64,000 nt of DNA from Mycobacteriaceae bacterium (GTDB lineage Bacteria > Actinomycetota > Actinomycetes > Mycobacteriales > Mycobacteriaceae). The stretch is from NCBI GenBank assembly GCA_019245755.1, contig JAFARC010000036.1, positions 1 through 64,000 of the forward strand, given 5' to 3'. Of this stretch, positions 10,788 to 21,460 are shown one piece after another. The notes beneath the pieces were generated by a model. The model did not search any database. It saw only the letters and a program-made list of their open reading frames with translations, and was not told the DNA's origin. The position numbers and the translations under genes are program-made. The stretch's first letter is position 1; every line of letters begins with the position of its first letter.

Positions 10788-11292
10788 CGGCTCACCGGCC
10801 GGCGTCGACAAGGCGACCGTCGAACCGCTTTTCCATGAGATCGGGGCGAGCTGGTATTGGGTGCTGGCGGGCCCGACCTCAGCGCTGATCATGCTCGGGA
10901 TCGAACTCAACGCGCGGATTCCGGCGCCGTGGATCGTCCCGCTGTGCTTTCTGGTGCTGGTGTCGGGATTCATTGCGCTGCAGGTCAAGGCCGCCCGCAT
11001 CCACACTTCGGTGGAGCTCACTCGCGACACCCTGCGGCAGGGCACCGAGACCCTCGACGTCGACCGGATCGAGCACGTCTATCCCGAGCCGGCGCCGGGC
11101 GCGGAACCGGCCAAATGGCAGTCGGCCCGCGCGCTGGGCGAGCTGACCGGCGTGCCGCGCGGCCGGGTCGGCATCGGCCTCAAAATCGGCGGCGGGGGCA
11201 CGGCCCAGGCTTGGGCCCGCCGGCACCGCGAGCTGCGCAACGCGTTGACCGGGCTGCTCGAGAGCCGACAAGCGCCCGGCACCGCGCAATGA
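10780..11292 (+). CDS. DUF3093-like membrane protein
   Basis: Two N-terminal TM segments followed by a soluble domain; tight overlap with neighbours. Confidence 0.65.
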   Translation: MPDGSPAGVDKATVEPLFHEIGASWYWVLAGPTSALIMLGIELNARIPAPWIVPLCFLVLVSGFIALQVKAARIHTSVELTRDTLRQGTETLDVDRIEHVYPEPAPGAEPAKWQSARALGELTGVPRGRVGIGLKIGGGGTAQAWARRHRELRNALTGLLESRQAPGTAQ

Positions 11293-11534
11293 CCGACCGC
11301 CGCCGCGCCATGGTTGAACTGGCGGTGGCCGCCGCCGCCGCGGTCTGCTGCGTCGTCAGCTGGCTGCAGTCGCGGTCGACGATCGTCGTCGCGCCGATCG
11401 CCGACGGCCAACCCACCACCACGTCGGTTACCTACTACGCGCCACTGCTGGTGGTCGCGCTGGTGCTCGCGACGCTCGCCGGGGTGCTGGTCGTCGTTGG
11501 GGTGGCCCGGCTACAACGTGCTCGACGTTCCTGA
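11289..11534 (+). CDS. Small membrane protein
   Basis: ATGA overlap with the preceding gene; MTDRRRAMVELAVAAAAAVCCVVSWLQSRST... two TM segments. Confidence 0.6.
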   Translation: MTDRRRAMVELAVAAAAAVCCVVSWLQSRSTIVVAPIADGQPTTTSVTYYAPLLVVALVLATLAGVLVVVGVARLQRARRS

Positions 11535-11816
11535 CCGCGGTGGGTCGCTTTTCACCGTGAAATAACGAGCGCGTCTCCCGATGGGGGTGAGCCCGCTCAC
11601 ACCGCTGTGGTATCGGGCCGCGACCTCACTTCCTGCCGAGCCTGCCCAACTCGCTGCGTGCCAAGACAGCGGCCGCGACCTGCCCTTGACGTTCGGCAAT
11701 CGCTTCGCCTTCGTCAACCACCCGCGGTTAGGTGTAGGCGTGCGTCCTGGTGAAGTATCGGTTGAGTTTCCCCAGCCCATTGCGGGAGTCGCATGTGCGC
11801 GCTCAAACTCGCATCC

Positions 11817-12215
11817 ATGGCCTACCTCAAGCCGCCGTGGTTCACCGCCAAGGTCTTCAACAAAATCGCGATGGCCACCGGCATCAGCAACACCGAAACC
11901 CTCACCGTGAAGAAGCGCTCCAGCAAGGAACCGCAGAAAATCCCGGTGGTCACCGTCGATGTCGGCGGCACGAAATACCTCGTCTCGACGCGCGGCGAGT
12001 CGCAGTGGGTCAAGAACGTCCGGGCCGACCCCAACGTGACGCTGACCACCAGGTCCGGCACCCGCAGCTACGTCGCCCGCGAAACCCCCGAGCAGGAGCG
12101 TCAGCCGATCCTGACCGCGTACCGCGAGAAGGCCGGGCGCGTCGTCGAGGGCTACTTTCGCCAGCTGCCTCGCGAGACCGATCACCCGGTGTTCAGCCTG
12201 ACCCCGGCCACCTGA
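11817..12215 (+). CDS. Deazaflavin (F420)-dependent nitroreductase-family protein (Ddn-like)
   Basis: KIPVVTVDVGGTKYLVSTRGESQWVKNVRADPNVTL: FDOR-B/Ddn split-barrel pattern. Confidence 0.8.
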   Translation: MAYLKPPWFTAKVFNKIAMATGISNTETLTVKKRSSKEPQKIPVVTVDVGGTKYLVSTRGESQWVKNVRADPNVTLTTRSGTRSYVARETPEQERQPILTAYREKAGRVVEGYFRQLPRETDHPVFSLTPAT

Positions 12216-12272
12216 GCACTACGCCGTGGTGTCCGCGCCGCCACGCCGCCGTCCAGTCGTTGTTCTCGGTTG

Positions 12273-12692
12273 TCATGGACCCGCGTAGGGCCAAGTCACC
12301 CTCGTACCCGGTTGAACCGGATCCCACGAGCATTCCGACGCGGTTTTGGTTGTGCCGGGCGGTATGCCAAGACCCTGCGCTGCGCCGAACACGGCCACCG
12401 GGGCGCTCAACCCGGTGGCGGCGTTCCAGCTGTCTCCGTTCTTGACGAATGCCGCACAGTCTCCCGAGGATGCCACTATTTGGCAGTCCGATGCGCCCGC
12501 ATTCCGGCAGGCAGACATTGCTGTCTGCTCCGTCGACGCCTGATCGTGTGGACCCCACACCTGAGAGAGGTTCCACGTCGATGGCGAGAAGACGAATGTG
12601 ACCCAGCCCGGATCCGCGTGCGCCGGTGCCCCCGCACTGACAGCGGCTGTCGCTGCCGCTGCTGCGGCCAGCGCGATTGATACCGTTCTCAT
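12273..12692 (-). CDS. Secreted DUF4189-like protein
   Basis: Signal peptide [55 protein letters not shown] pattern. Confidence 0.7.
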   Translation of the reverse strand: MRTVSIALAAAAAATAAVSAGAPAHADPGWVTFVFSPSTWNLSQVWGPHDQASTEQTAMSACRNAGASDCQIVASSGDCAAFVKNGDSWNAATGLSAPVAVFGAAQGLGIPPGTTKTASECSWDPVQPGTRVTWPYAGP

Positions 12693-12938
12693 CACCTTGC
12701 CCCTTCCCAACGCCGGGGCTTCGCCGTCCCGGCCGCCATCGGGGCTCGCCACGAGAACAAGCTTTCCGCGCGATCGACGAGGGCGCATCCTTTGCTGCTT
12801 CTCAATGTTAGGCCGCGGGGAAATACGGATGCGCGGGTTTCGGCAGAAGGCGTGGTCGTCTCCGGCCGCCGCGCAACAGTGCCGGTGGCACTACACCCTG
12901 TAGTCGACACAATCCCGGGGGCTGGGACACTGGTGGCC

Positions 12939-14267
12939 ATGCGCAGTCCCGACCAGACCGCCGCCGCGACAGACAACTCGGCACGGCTGTTCGACGAGGC
13001 GTGCGCGGTGATCCCCGGCGGCGTCAACTCCCCGGTGCGCGCATTCACCTCCGTCGGCGGCACGCCCCGGTTCATCACCGAAGCCAGCGGCTGCTGGCTT
13101 ACGGACGCCGACGCCAACCGCTATGTCGACCTGGTGTGCTCGTGGGGTCCGATGATCCTCGGCCACGCGCACCCGGCCGTCGTGCAGGCCGTGCAGCGCG
13201 CCGCGGCCGGCGGGTTGTCGTTCGGCGCCCCCACCGGTGCCGAGACGGACCTCGCCGCCGAGATTCGCCGCCGAGTGCCGCCCGCCGAGCGGGTGCGGCT
13301 GGTGAACTCCGGCACCGAGGCGACGATGAGCGCGGTCCGGCTGGCCCGCGGCCTCACCGGCCGCCCCAAGATCGTCAAGTTCGCCGGCTGCTACCACGGA
13401 CATGTCGACGCGCTGCTTGCCGACGCCGGCTCCGGCGTCGCGACGCTCGGCCTGCCGTCATCGCCCGGGGTCACCGGCGCGACCGCCGCCGACACGATCG
13501 TGCTGCCCTACAACGACGTCGAGGCGGTCGAGCAGGCGTTTTCCCGGTTCGGCCCGGAGATCGCCGCGATCATCACCGAGGCCTGCCCCGGCAACATGGG
13601 CACGGTCGCGCCGCTGCCCGGCTACAACGAAGCCCTTCGCCGCATCACCGATGACGCCGGCGCACTGCTGATTAGCGACGAGGTTATGACCGGGTTCCGG
13701 GTTGGCCCCTCTGGTTGGTATGGGCTGGAACGGGTCGTCGCAGACCTGTACACCTTCGGCAAGGTGATGAGCGGTGGCCTGCCCGCGGCGGCGTTCGGTG
13801 GCCGTGCCGAGGTGATGGAGCGGCTCGCCCCGCTCGGGCCGGTGTATCAGGCTGGCACGCTGTCGGGAAACCCGGTTGCCGTCGCCGCAGGCCTGGCGAC
13901 ACTGCGAGCCGCCGACGACGCCGTCTACCAGGCGCTCAACCGCAACGCTGACCAGCTCGTCGAGCTGCTCAACACGGCGCTGGCCAAAGCCGGTGTGCCG
14001 CATGCCATTCCACGGGCGGGAACGTTTCTGTCGGTGTTCTTCGGCGACCGACCGGTCAAGGACTTCGCATCCGCACGGGCCAGCCAGACCTTCAGATACC
14101 CACCGTTCTTCCACGCGCTGCTCGACGGCGGCGTGTACGCGCCGCCGAGCCCCTTCGAAACCTGGTTCGTCTCGGCGGCTTTGGACGATGAAGCGTTCGA
14201 CCGCATCGAAGCCGCGCTGCCGGCGGCCGCCGACGCGGCCGCCGCAGCCCACCGGTCGGAGTTTTGA
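12939..14267 (+). CDS. hemL: Glutamate-1-semialdehyde 2,1-aminomutase
   Basis: [48 protein letters not shown] (PLP Lys) motifs. Confidence 0.97.
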   Translation: MRSPDQTAAATDNSARLFDEACAVIPGGVNSPVRAFTSVGGTPRFITEASGCWLTDADANRYVDLVCSWGPMILGHAHPAVVQAVQRAAAGGLSFGAPTGAETDLAAEIRRRVPPAERVRLVNSGTEATMSAVRLARGLTGRPKIVKFAGCYHGHVDALLADAGSGVATLGLPSSPGVTGATAADTIVLPYNDVEAVEQAFSRFGPEIAAIITEACPGNMGTVAPLPGYNEALRRITDDAGALLISDEVMTGFRVGPSGWYGLERVVADLYTFGKVMSGGLPAAAFGGRAEVMERLAPLGPVYQAGTLSGNPVAVAAGLATLRAADDAVYQALNRNADQLVELLNTALAKAGVPHAIPRAGTFLSVFFGDRPVKDFASARASQTFRYPPFFHALLDGGVYAPPSPFETWFVSAALDDEAFDRIEAALPAAADAAAAAHRSEF

Positions 14268-14875
14268 TGCCCGACACCACGACGGTGCACGTTCTTCGCC
14301 ATGGCGAAGTGCACAACCCACAAGGGGTGCTCTACGGCCGGCTACCGGAATTCCGGCTCTCCGACAACGGCAGAGCCCAGGCCGAAGCCGTCGCCGATGC
14401 GCTGGCCGACCATGACATCGCGCTGGTGGTCGCCTCGCCGCTGCAACGGGCGCAGGAGACCGCCGCACCGATCGCGGACCGCCACGGCCTCGAGGTGACC
14501 ACCGACCCCGACCTGACCGAGGCGGCGAACTTCTTTCAGGGCAAGCGCATGTCACCGGGCAACGGGGCGTTGCGTGATCCGCGGGTGTGGTGGCAGCTGC
14601 GTAACCCGTTCCGCCCGTCATGGGGTGAGCCGTATGCCGAGGTCGCCGCGCGGATGAGCACAGCGCTGGACAAAGCCCGCGCGAAAGCCGCGGGCCACGA
14701 GGCGGTGTTGGTCAGTCATCAGCTACCGATCTGGACGCTGCGCCGTCACCTCAGCCGTCGCCACCTGTGGCACGATCCGCGCCGGCGGCAGTGCGCCCTG
14801 GCGTCGCTCACGTCGTTGGTGTTCGACGGCGACAAGCTCGTCGACATCCGCTATTGCGAACCGGCGGGCGGCTGA
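14267..14875 (+). CDS. Histidine phosphatase family protein (Rv0525-like)
   Basis: VHVLRHGEVHNP (RHG motif). Confidence 0.9.
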   Translation: MPDTTTVHVLRHGEVHNPQGVLYGRLPEFRLSDNGRAQAEAVADALADHDIALVVASPLQRAQETAAPIADRHGLEVTTDPDLTEAANFFQGKRMSPGNGALRDPRVWWQLRNPFRPSWGEPYAEVAARMSTALDKARAKAAGHEAVLVSHQLPIWTLRRHLSRRHLWHDPRRRQCALASLTSLVFDGDKLVDIRYCEPAGG

Positions 14876-14878
14876 CCG

Positions 14879-15487
14879 GTGCGCTTGATCCCCGTCCTGG
14901 CCGGCGCCGCGGTTGCGGCGCTGCTCTCCGGCTGCTCCACCGGGCACGACGCCGTGGCCCAGGGCGGAACGTTCGAGTTCGTCGCGCCGGGGGGCAAAAC
15001 CGACATCTTCTACGATCCGCCCCAACACCGGGGCCGGCCGGGGCGACTGGCCGGCCCGGACTTGATGGACCCCGCGAAGACGGTTTCGCTCGATGACTTC
15101 CCCGGCAAGGTCGTCGTCGTCAACGTTTGGGGACAGTGGTGCGGTCCGTGCCGGGCCGAGGTCTCGCAGCTGCAGCAGGTGTACGACGCCACCCGCGCCG
15201 CCGGGGTGGCGTTCCTCGGTGTCGATGTGCGTGACGACGAGCAGCAGGCGGCGCGCGACTTTGTCGTCGACCGCAAGGTCAGCTTCCCGTCGATCTATGA
15301 CCCGGCGATGCGCACGATGATCGCGTTCGGCGGCAAATACCCCACCACCGTGATCCCGTCGACGCTGGTACTGGACCGTCAGCACCGGGTCGCGGCGGTG
15401 TTCCTGCGCGAACTGCTGGCCGAGGACCTGCAGCCCGTCGTCCAACGGATTGCCGCCGAAACCCCTCCGAATCCGGGTCCGCAATGA
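14879..15487 (+). CDS. TlpA/ResA-like thioredoxin lipoprotein (Rv0526-like)
   Basis: Lipobox LLSGC; WGQWCGPCRAEV active site. Confidence 0.9.
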   Translation: MRLIPVLAGAAVAALLSGCSTGHDAVAQGGTFEFVAPGGKTDIFYDPPQHRGRPGRLAGPDLMDPAKTVSLDDFPGKVVVVNVWGQWCGPCRAEVSQLQQVYDATRAAGVAFLGVDVRDDEQQAARDFVVDRKVSFPSIYDPAMRTMIAFGGKYPTTVIPSTLVLDRQHRVAAVFLRELLAEDLQPVVQRIAAETPPNPGPQ

Positions 15488-16254
15488 CCGGTCTCACCGA
15501 AACCGCCGCGGCCGGGCCGCTGCTGCTGGCCATCGGCATCTGTGTCGTCGCGGGCTTCGTGTCGTTCGCTTCGCCGTGCGTGGTGCCGCTGGTGCCCGGC
15601 TATCTGTCGTATCTCGCCGCGGTGGTGGGTGTTCCAGGGGAGCCCAGCCAGCTCGCCGTGCGGACCGCGCGGTGGCGGGTCGCTGGCTCGGCCGCGTTGT
15701 TCGTGGCGGGCTTCACTGCCGTGTTCGTGCTCGGCACGGTCGCGGTGCTGGGAATGACGACGACGCTGATCACCGATCAGTCGCTGCTGCAACGCATCGG
15801 CGGGGTGCTGACGATCCTGATGGGCCTGGTGTTCGTCGGCTTCATCCCGGCGCTGCAGCGCCAGGCCCGGTTCGCCCCGCGGCAGCTGTCCACGCTCGCG
15901 GGCGCGCCGCTGCTGGGGGCGGTGTTCGCACTGGGCTGGACGCCGTGCCTGGGACCGACCCTGACCGGAGTGATCGCGGTTGCGTCGGCAACCGACGGCG
16001 CCAGCGTCGCCCGCGGTGTGGTGCTGGTCCTCGCCTACTGCCTTGGCCTTGGCGTGCCGTTCGTGCTGCTGGCCTTGGGTTCGGCCCGGGCCGTGCAGGG
16101 ACTCGGTTGGCTGCGGCGGCACACCCGCCGCATCCAGATCGTCGGCGGTGTGCTGCTGCTGGTGGTCGGCGCCGCGCTGGTGACCGGAATCTGGAACGAC
16201 TTCGTGTCGTGGGTGCGCGACGCGTTCGTCAGCGATGCGAGGTTGCCGATTTGA
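15484..16254 (+). CDS. ccdA: Cytochrome c biogenesis protein CcdA (Rv0527-like)
   Basis: SFASPCVVPLVPGYL and GWTPCLGPTL paired-Cys motifs. Confidence 0.94.
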   Translation: MTGLTETAAAGPLLLAIGICVVAGFVSFASPCVVPLVPGYLSYLAAVVGVPGEPSQLAVRTARWRVAGSAALFVAGFTAVFVLGTVAVLGMTTTLITDQSLLQRIGGVLTILMGLVFVGFIPALQRQARFAPRQLSTLAGAPLLGAVFALGWTPCLGPTLTGVIAVASATDGASVARGVVLVLAYCLGLGVPFVLLALGSARAVQGLGWLRRHTRRIQIVGGVLLLVVGAALVTGIWNDFVSWVRDAFVSDARLPI

Positions 16255-17834
16255 CGACACAGCTCGCGTGGATACGTAACACCTGGCGTGCGCTGACGTC
16301 GATGGGCACGGCGCTGGCGCTGCTGTTCCTGCTGGCGCTGGGGGCGGTGCCGGGTGCACTGCTGCCGCAGCGCAGCCTCAACGTGTCGAAGGTCGACGAA
16401 TACCTCGGCAAGCACCCGGTGATCGGACCGTGGCTGGATCGCCTGCAGTTCTTCGACGTGTTCTCCAGCTTCTGGTTCACGGCGATCTATGTGCTGCTGT
16501 TCGTGTCGCTGGTCGGCTGCCTGGTCCCGCGGATGATCGAGCACGTCGCCAGCATGCGCGCCGCGCCGGTAGCGGCGCCGCGCAACCTGACCCGGCTGCC
16601 CAAGCACACCGCTTCCCAGGTCGCCGGTGAGCCCGATGCGATCGCGGCGGCGCTCAGCGAGCGGCTCAAAGGCTGGCGCCGGATCACCCGCCGCGACCCC
16701 GACACCGTCCAGATCGCTGCCGAGAAGGGCTATCTGCGTGAGTTCGGCAACCTTGTCTTCCACTTCTCGCTGCTGGGACTGCTCGTCGCGGTGGCGGTCG
16801 GCAAGCTGTTCGGCTACGAGGGCAACGTGGTCGTGGTCGCCGACGGCGGCCCGGGATTCTGCTCGGCGTCACCCGCGGCGTTCGACTCGTTTAAGGCCGG
16901 CAACACCGTTGACGGTACGTCGCTGCACCCCATCTGCCTGCGCGTCAATGCCTTCCAGGCCCACTACCTGCCGACCGGGCAGGCCGCGTCGTTTGCCGCC
17001 GACATCGACTACCAAGCCGGCCGGGACCTGGCCGCCGGGACCTGGCGGCCGTACCGGCTCGAGGTGAACCATCCCCTGCGTATCAGCGGTGACCGGATCT
17101 ACCTGCAGGGCCACGGCTATGCCCCCACCTTCACGGTGACCTTCCGCGACGGACAGACCCGCAGCAGCACCATGCAGTGGCGGCCGGAGGACCAGCGCAC
17201 CCTGCTGTCGGAGGGTGTGGTGCGCATCGACCCGCCGGGCGGCACCTATCCCGACGCGCTTCAGCGCCGCAAGCACCAGATTGCGATCCAGGGGCTGTTC
17301 GCGCCGACCGAGCGGCTCGACGGCACGCTGCTGTCGTCGAGCTTCCCGGCCCCGACCGACCCGGCCGTGGCCGTCGACGTCTACCGTGGCGACACCGGCC
17401 TGGACACCGGGCGGCCACAGTCGCTGTTCAACCTGGACCCACGGCTGATCGACCAGGGCCGGCTGACCAGAGTCGCCCGGGTCAACCTGCGTGCTGGCCA
17501 GCAGGTCGGCCTTGACGACGCGACCGTGGTGCGGTTCGACGGCGCGGTGCCGTTCGTCAACATCCAGGTATCCCACGACCCGGGGCAGGCCTGGGTGCTG
17601 GTGTTCGCGCTGACAATGATGGCCGGCCTGCTGGTGTCCCTGGTCATCCGGCGGCGCCGCGTCTGGATACGGGTTGCCCGCTCCGATGTCCTCGGTACGG
17701 TGAACGTCGAGCTGGGCGGCCTGGCACGCACCGACAACTCCGGCTGGGGCAACGAGTTCGAGAGGCTCAGCGGGCGGCTGCTGGTCGGGTTCGACACCCC
17801 GACCGCCGAGCCGGCAATGGTTGGAGGGAACTGA
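16251..17834 (+). CDS. resB: ResB/Ccs1-type cytochrome c biogenesis protein (Rv0528-like), TTG start
   Basis: LPQRSLNVSKVDEYLGKHPVIGPWLDRLQFFDVFSSFWF, ResB-type; between ccdA and ccsA. Confidence 0.92.
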   Translation: MTTQLAWIRNTWRALTSMGTALALLFLLALGAVPGALLPQRSLNVSKVDEYLGKHPVIGPWLDRLQFFDVFSSFWFTAIYVLLFVSLVGCLVPRMIEHVASMRAAPVAAPRNLTRLPKHTASQVAGEPDAIAAALSERLKGWRRITRRDPDTVQIAAEKGYLREFGNLVFHFSLLGLLVAVAVGKLFGYEGNVVVVADGGPGFCSASPAAFDSFKAGNTVDGTSLHPICLRVNAFQAHYLPTGQAASFAADIDYQAGRDLAAGTWRPYRLEVNHPLRISGDRIYLQGHGYAPTFTVTFRDGQTRSSTMQWRPEDQRTLLSEGVVRIDPPGGTYPDALQRRKHQIAIQGLFAPTERLDGTLLSSSFPAPTDPAVAVDVYRGDTGLDTGRPQSLFNLDPRLIDQGRLTRVARVNLRAGQQVGLDDATVVRFDGAVPFVNIQVSHDPGQAWVLVFALTMMAGLLVSLVIRRRRVWIRVARSDVLGTVNVELGGLARTDNSGWGNEFERLSGRLLVGFDTPTAEPAMVGGN

Positions 17835-17835
17835 G

Positions 17836-18846
17836 ATGAACACCGAGCACGTCGACATCGACCTGGCCAGATACTCCGACTGGGCGTTCACGTCGTCGAT
17901 CGTCGTGCTCGTCGCGGCGCTGCTGCTGCTGGCGGTCGAACTGGCCTACCACCGTGGCCGCATGGCCGAAAGCCGCGAGCTCGCCGGAGCCGCCCGGGCG
18001 GCGACATCGGGCAGCGGCACCGGGGCCGGGGTCGCGCCGGACAGTGCCACGCCGGGCATCGTGATCGACTCGCCGCGGCGGCCGATGGACGAACGTGTCG
18101 GCACGGCCGGTCTCGCACTGGTGTACGTGGGCATCGGTCTGCTGGCGGCCTGCGTCGTGCTGCGCGGCGTGGCCACGATGCGCGCGCCGTGGGGCAACAT
18201 GTACGAGTTCATCAACCTGACCTGCCTGTCGGGCCTGGCGGCGGCCGCGGTGGTGTTGCGCCGCCCGCACTACCGCGCGCTGTGGGTGTTTGTCCTGCTG
18301 CCGGTGCTGATCCTGCTGACCGTCTCCGGGCGCTGGCTCTACACCAATGCCGCGCCGGTGATGCCCGCGCTGCAGTCCTACTGGCTGCCGATTCACGTCT
18401 CGGTGGTCAGCCTCGGGTCCGGCGTGTTCTTGGTTGCTGGGGTGGCCAGCATCTTGTTTCTGCTGAAGATGTCCCCGCTCGGCCGGCCGCCCGCCGATGG
18501 TGCGGTCGCGCGCATCGTGGCGCGCCTGCCCGACGCTCAGACGCTCGACCGGATCGCCTATCGCACCACGGTTTTCGCGTTTCCGGTGTTCGGGTTCGGG
18601 GTGATTTTCGGCGCGATCTGGGCCGAAGAGGCGTGGGGCAGATACTGGGGCTGGGATCCCAAGGAAACCGTCTCGTTCATCGCCTGGGTCGTCTATGCCG
18701 CGTATCTGCACGCCCGGTCGACGGCCGGCTGGCGCGACAACAAGGCGGCGTGGATCAACGTCGCCGGGTTCGTGGCCATGGTGTTCAATCTGTTTTTCAT
18801 CAACCTCGTGACGGTGGGCCTGCACTCCTACGCGGGCGTCGGCTAG
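17836..18846 (+). CDS. ccsA: Cytochrome c biogenesis protein CcsA/CcsB (Rv0529-like)
   Basis: WGRYWGWDPKETVSFIAW haem-handling motif. Confidence 0.95.
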   Translation: MNTEHVDIDLARYSDWAFTSSIVVLVAALLLLAVELAYHRGRMAESRELAGAARAATSGSGTGAGVAPDSATPGIVIDSPRRPMDERVGTAGLALVYVGIGLLAACVVLRGVATMRAPWGNMYEFINLTCLSGLAAAAVVLRRPHYRALWVFVLLPVLILLTVSGRWLYTNAAPVMPALQSYWLPIHVSVVSLGSGVFLVAGVASILFLLKMSPLGRPPADGAVARIVARLPDAQTLDRIAYRTTVFAFPVFGFGVIFGAIWAEEAWGRYWGWDPKETVSFIAWVVYAAYLHARSTAGWRDNKAAWINVAGFVAMVFNLFFINLVTVGLHSYAGVG

Positions 18847-18893
18847 GGGTTATGGTCGTTCACGGAAAGCCAGCGACTTAGGGGGTCAAACGC

Positions 18894-20021
18894 GTGTCTG
18901 ACGGTTTCGACACCGGCGGCTTTCGCGCACAACAGCGCTTCCACGACCCGACGGTGGGCGGCCGGCACGCCGAGCAGGTGCCGCCCGAGTGGGCGGCGCC
19001 CACGCCGCCGACCGGGTTGCCGACCGGGTTCGCGCAATCGGCCGGCGCGCCGTGGCCGCCGCCGCCTCCGCCCGAGCCGCCCACCTCCAACGACCTGTCC
19101 ACCGCGACGCTGCTGCGACCGGTCCCGCCACCGCCCTCGGCGGGCTGGCGAAAGTGGCTCTACCTGGCTTCCTTCAAGCTGATCAACGTCGGCGAAAGCC
19201 CCAAGGTCACCAATCACAACAGCCTGGTCGCCCGGGTCAACCGGCCGCTGCAGGGCTGCTACCGCATCGCGCTGCTCAGCCTGAAGGGCGGCGTCGGCAA
19301 GACGACGATCACCGCCACGCTGGGCGGAACCTTCGCGTCGATCCGCGGTGACCGGGTGGCGGCCGTCGACGCCAACCCGGACCGCGGCACGCTGAGCGCC
19401 AAGGTGCCGCTGGAAACCCCCGCGACCGTGCGTCATCTGCTGCGCGACGCGGAGGGCATCGAGCGCTACAGCGACATCCGCGCCTACACCTCACAGGGCC
19501 CAAGCCGGCTGGAGGTGCTCGCCTCGGAAAGCGACCCCGCGGTGTCGGAAGCGTTTAGTTCCGATGATTACCTGCACACCCTCGAGCTTTTGGAGCGCTT
19601 CTACAGCCTGGTGCTCACCGACTGCGGCACCGGGCTGATGCACTCGGCGATGTCGGCCGTGCTGGCCAGAGCCGACGTGCTGATCGTGATCAGCTCCGGC
19701 TCGGTCGACGGCGCCCGCAGCGCCTCCGCGACGCTGGACTGGCTGGATGCCCACGGCCACCAGGAGATGGTGCGTAACTCGATCGCGGTGATCAACGCGG
19801 TGCGTCCACGATCGGGCAAGGTCGACATCCACAAAGTCGTGGACCACTTCTCGCGGCGATGCCGCGCAGTGCGGCTGGTTCCGTTCGACCCGCACCTCGA
19901 GGCGGGCGCTGAGATCCACCTGGACCGGCTCAAGCGAGAGACCCGCGAGGCGCTGACCGAGCTTGCCGCGGTGGTGGCCGACGGCTTCCCCGCCGCCAAT
20001 CGGCGCGAGCAGTTCGGGTAG
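18894..20021 (+). CDS. MinD/ParA-like ATPase with Pro-rich N-terminus (Rv0530-like)
   Basis: SLKGGVGKTTITATLGGTFASIRGDRVAAVDANPDRGTL deviant Walker A. Confidence 0.9.
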   Translation: MSDGFDTGGFRAQQRFHDPTVGGRHAEQVPPEWAAPTPPTGLPTGFAQSAGAPWPPPPPPEPPTSNDLSTATLLRPVPPPPSAGWRKWLYLASFKLINVGESPKVTNHNSLVARVNRPLQGCYRIALLSLKGGVGKTTITATLGGTFASIRGDRVAAVDANPDRGTLSAKVPLETPATVRHLLRDAEGIERYSDIRAYTSQGPSRLEVLASESDPAVSEAFSSDDYLHTLELLERFYSLVLTDCGTGLMHSAMSAVLARADVLIVISSGSVDGARSASATLDWLDAHGHQEMVRNSIAVINAVRPRSGKVDIHKVVDHFSRRCRAVRLVPFDPHLEAGAEIHLDRLKRETREALTELAAVVADGFPAANRREQFG

Positions 20022-20024
20022 CGG

Positions 20025-20201
20025 CTACAGCTTGGGCCTGCCGCGCGGGTTGTCCGGACCGCGACCGAGTCGCCACAGGAACTCCGGATCGTCGTCCGGG
20101 CCGATCACCCGTGTCTTCGGGCGGCTGTCCTTGGCGCGCGTCATCCGCCAACCGGCGTAGATCAGACCTGCGAGGATGAGCAAAAGCAGCAAGTACAGCA
20201 C
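20025..20201 (-). CDS. 58-aa single-TM protein
   Basis: GTG start at 20201 preceded by aaggagg; VLYLLLLLILAGLIYAGWRMTRAKDSRPKTRVIGPDDDPEFLWRLGRGPDNPRGRPKL. Confidence 0.7.
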   Translation of the reverse strand: MLYLLLLLILAGLIYAGWRMTRAKDSRPKTRVIGPDDDPEFLWRLGRGPDNPRGRPKL

Positions 20202-20247
20202 GAAAACCTCCTTGGTCAGAATATACGCGCGTCGGTAGGCTCGGGCG

Positions 20248-20550
20248 GTGCCCGAAGAGCCGTCCACCGCACGCGTGGTCCGGGACGTGATGATCTACGT
20301 GGCCGCCCGGCTGCTGCTGGCGGCCGCGCTGGCCGCGGTGATCTACGGCGTCGCGCGGCTGCTGGGCCTCGACGACTTTCCCATCTATGTCGCGCTCGCG
20401 TTCGCAATCGTGATCGCCTTGCCGCTGGGCATCTGGGTGTTCACCCCGCTGCGCCGCCGCGCTACCGCCGGCATGATGGCCGTCGACGAACGGCGCCGCC
20501 GGGACCGCGAGCTGCTGCGCGCGCGTCTGCGCGGGCAGTCGCTCCGGTAG
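20248..20550 (+). CDS. DUF4229-like membrane protein (Rv0531-like)
   Basis: Two TM helices plus basic C-terminus; synteny. Confidence 0.8.
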   Translation: MPEEPSTARVVRDVMIYVAARLLLAAALAAVIYGVARLLGLDDFPIYVALAFAIVIALPLGIWVFTPLRRRATAGMMAVDERRRRDRELLRARLRGQSLR

Positions 20551-21420
20551 TCACCCGAACGCCAGCGCCGACGCCACCGCCACCGACCACACCAGCATCG
20601 TCAGCCCGGTGTCCCGCAGCACCGGAATCAGTTCCGCGCCGCTTCTCGCCTTGCGGACCGGCTCCGCGGCCCGCATGGCCAGCGGCGCGGCGATCAACCC
20701 GACCGCACACCACGGCGTCGCCAGCATCAGCACCAGTGTCAGTACCCCGGCCACCAGCAGCAGCACCTGGTAGAGCAGCCGGGTGGCCGCGTCGCCGAGG
20801 CGCACGGCGAGCGTCACCTTGCCCGAGCGGCTGTCGGTGGGGATGTCTCGGAGATTGTTGGCCACCAGCACCGCCGACGACAGCGAGCCGGTCGCGACCG
20901 CCAACACGGCACCGGCCCAGTCGATGCGCAGCGCCTGCACATACTGCGTGCCCAGCACCGCGACCAGTCCGAAGAAGACGAACACCGCGACCTCACCGAA
21001 GCCGCGATACCCGTACGGCCGCGAGCCTCCCGTGTAAAACCAGGCGCACAGCACGCACACCGCCCCGACGGCAATCAGCCATCCAGCGCTGGTCAGCGCC
21101 AGCACCAACCCGGCCGCAGCGGCCAGCACGAGGCTCACCATCGCTGCGGCGAGCACCGAACGCGGCGCTGCCCGCCGCGAACCCACCAGCCGCAGCGGGC
21201 CGGCGCGATCGTCGTCCGTGCCGCGGATGCCGTCGGAATAGTCGTTGGCGTAGTTCACCCCGACGATCATCGAAACGGCCACCACCAGCGCCAGAACCGC
21301 TTTCCACCAGACCACCGAATGCAGCCAAGCCGCCGCGCCCGTCCCGGCGATCACCGGCGCCACCGCGTTCGGCAGGGTTCGCGGGCGGGCACCCTCGACC
21401 CACTGCGCGAAAGTGGCCAC
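20551..21420 (-). CDS. menA: 1,4-dihydroxy-2-naphthoate octaprenyltransferase
   Basis: [36 protein letters not shown] UbiA-type Asp motif. Confidence 0.95.
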   Translation of the reverse strand: MATFAQWVEGARPRTLPNAVAPVIAGTGAAAWLHSVVWWKAVLALVVAVSMIVGVNYANDYSDGIRGTDDDRAGPLRLVGSRRAAPRSVLAAAMVSLVLAAAAGLVLALTSAGWLIAVGAVCVLCAWFYTGGSRPYGYRGFGEVAVFVFFGLVAVLGTQYVQALRIDWAGAVLAVATGSLSSAVLVANNLRDIPTDSRSGKVTLAVRLGDAATRLLYQVLLLVAGVLTLVLMLATPWCAVGLIAAPLAMRAAEPVRKARSGAELIPVLRDTGLTMLVWSVAVASALAFG

Positions 21421-21460
21421 GTGCCGATCCTTCCAGACCCGATACCCCAGAATGGTCGGC

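Noticed and set aside
15450-16250. N-terminal extension of the resB ORF (15450 start)
   Set aside because: The extension is an out-of-frame reading of ccdA; the ResB family start is the TTG at 16251, coupled to the ccdA stop.
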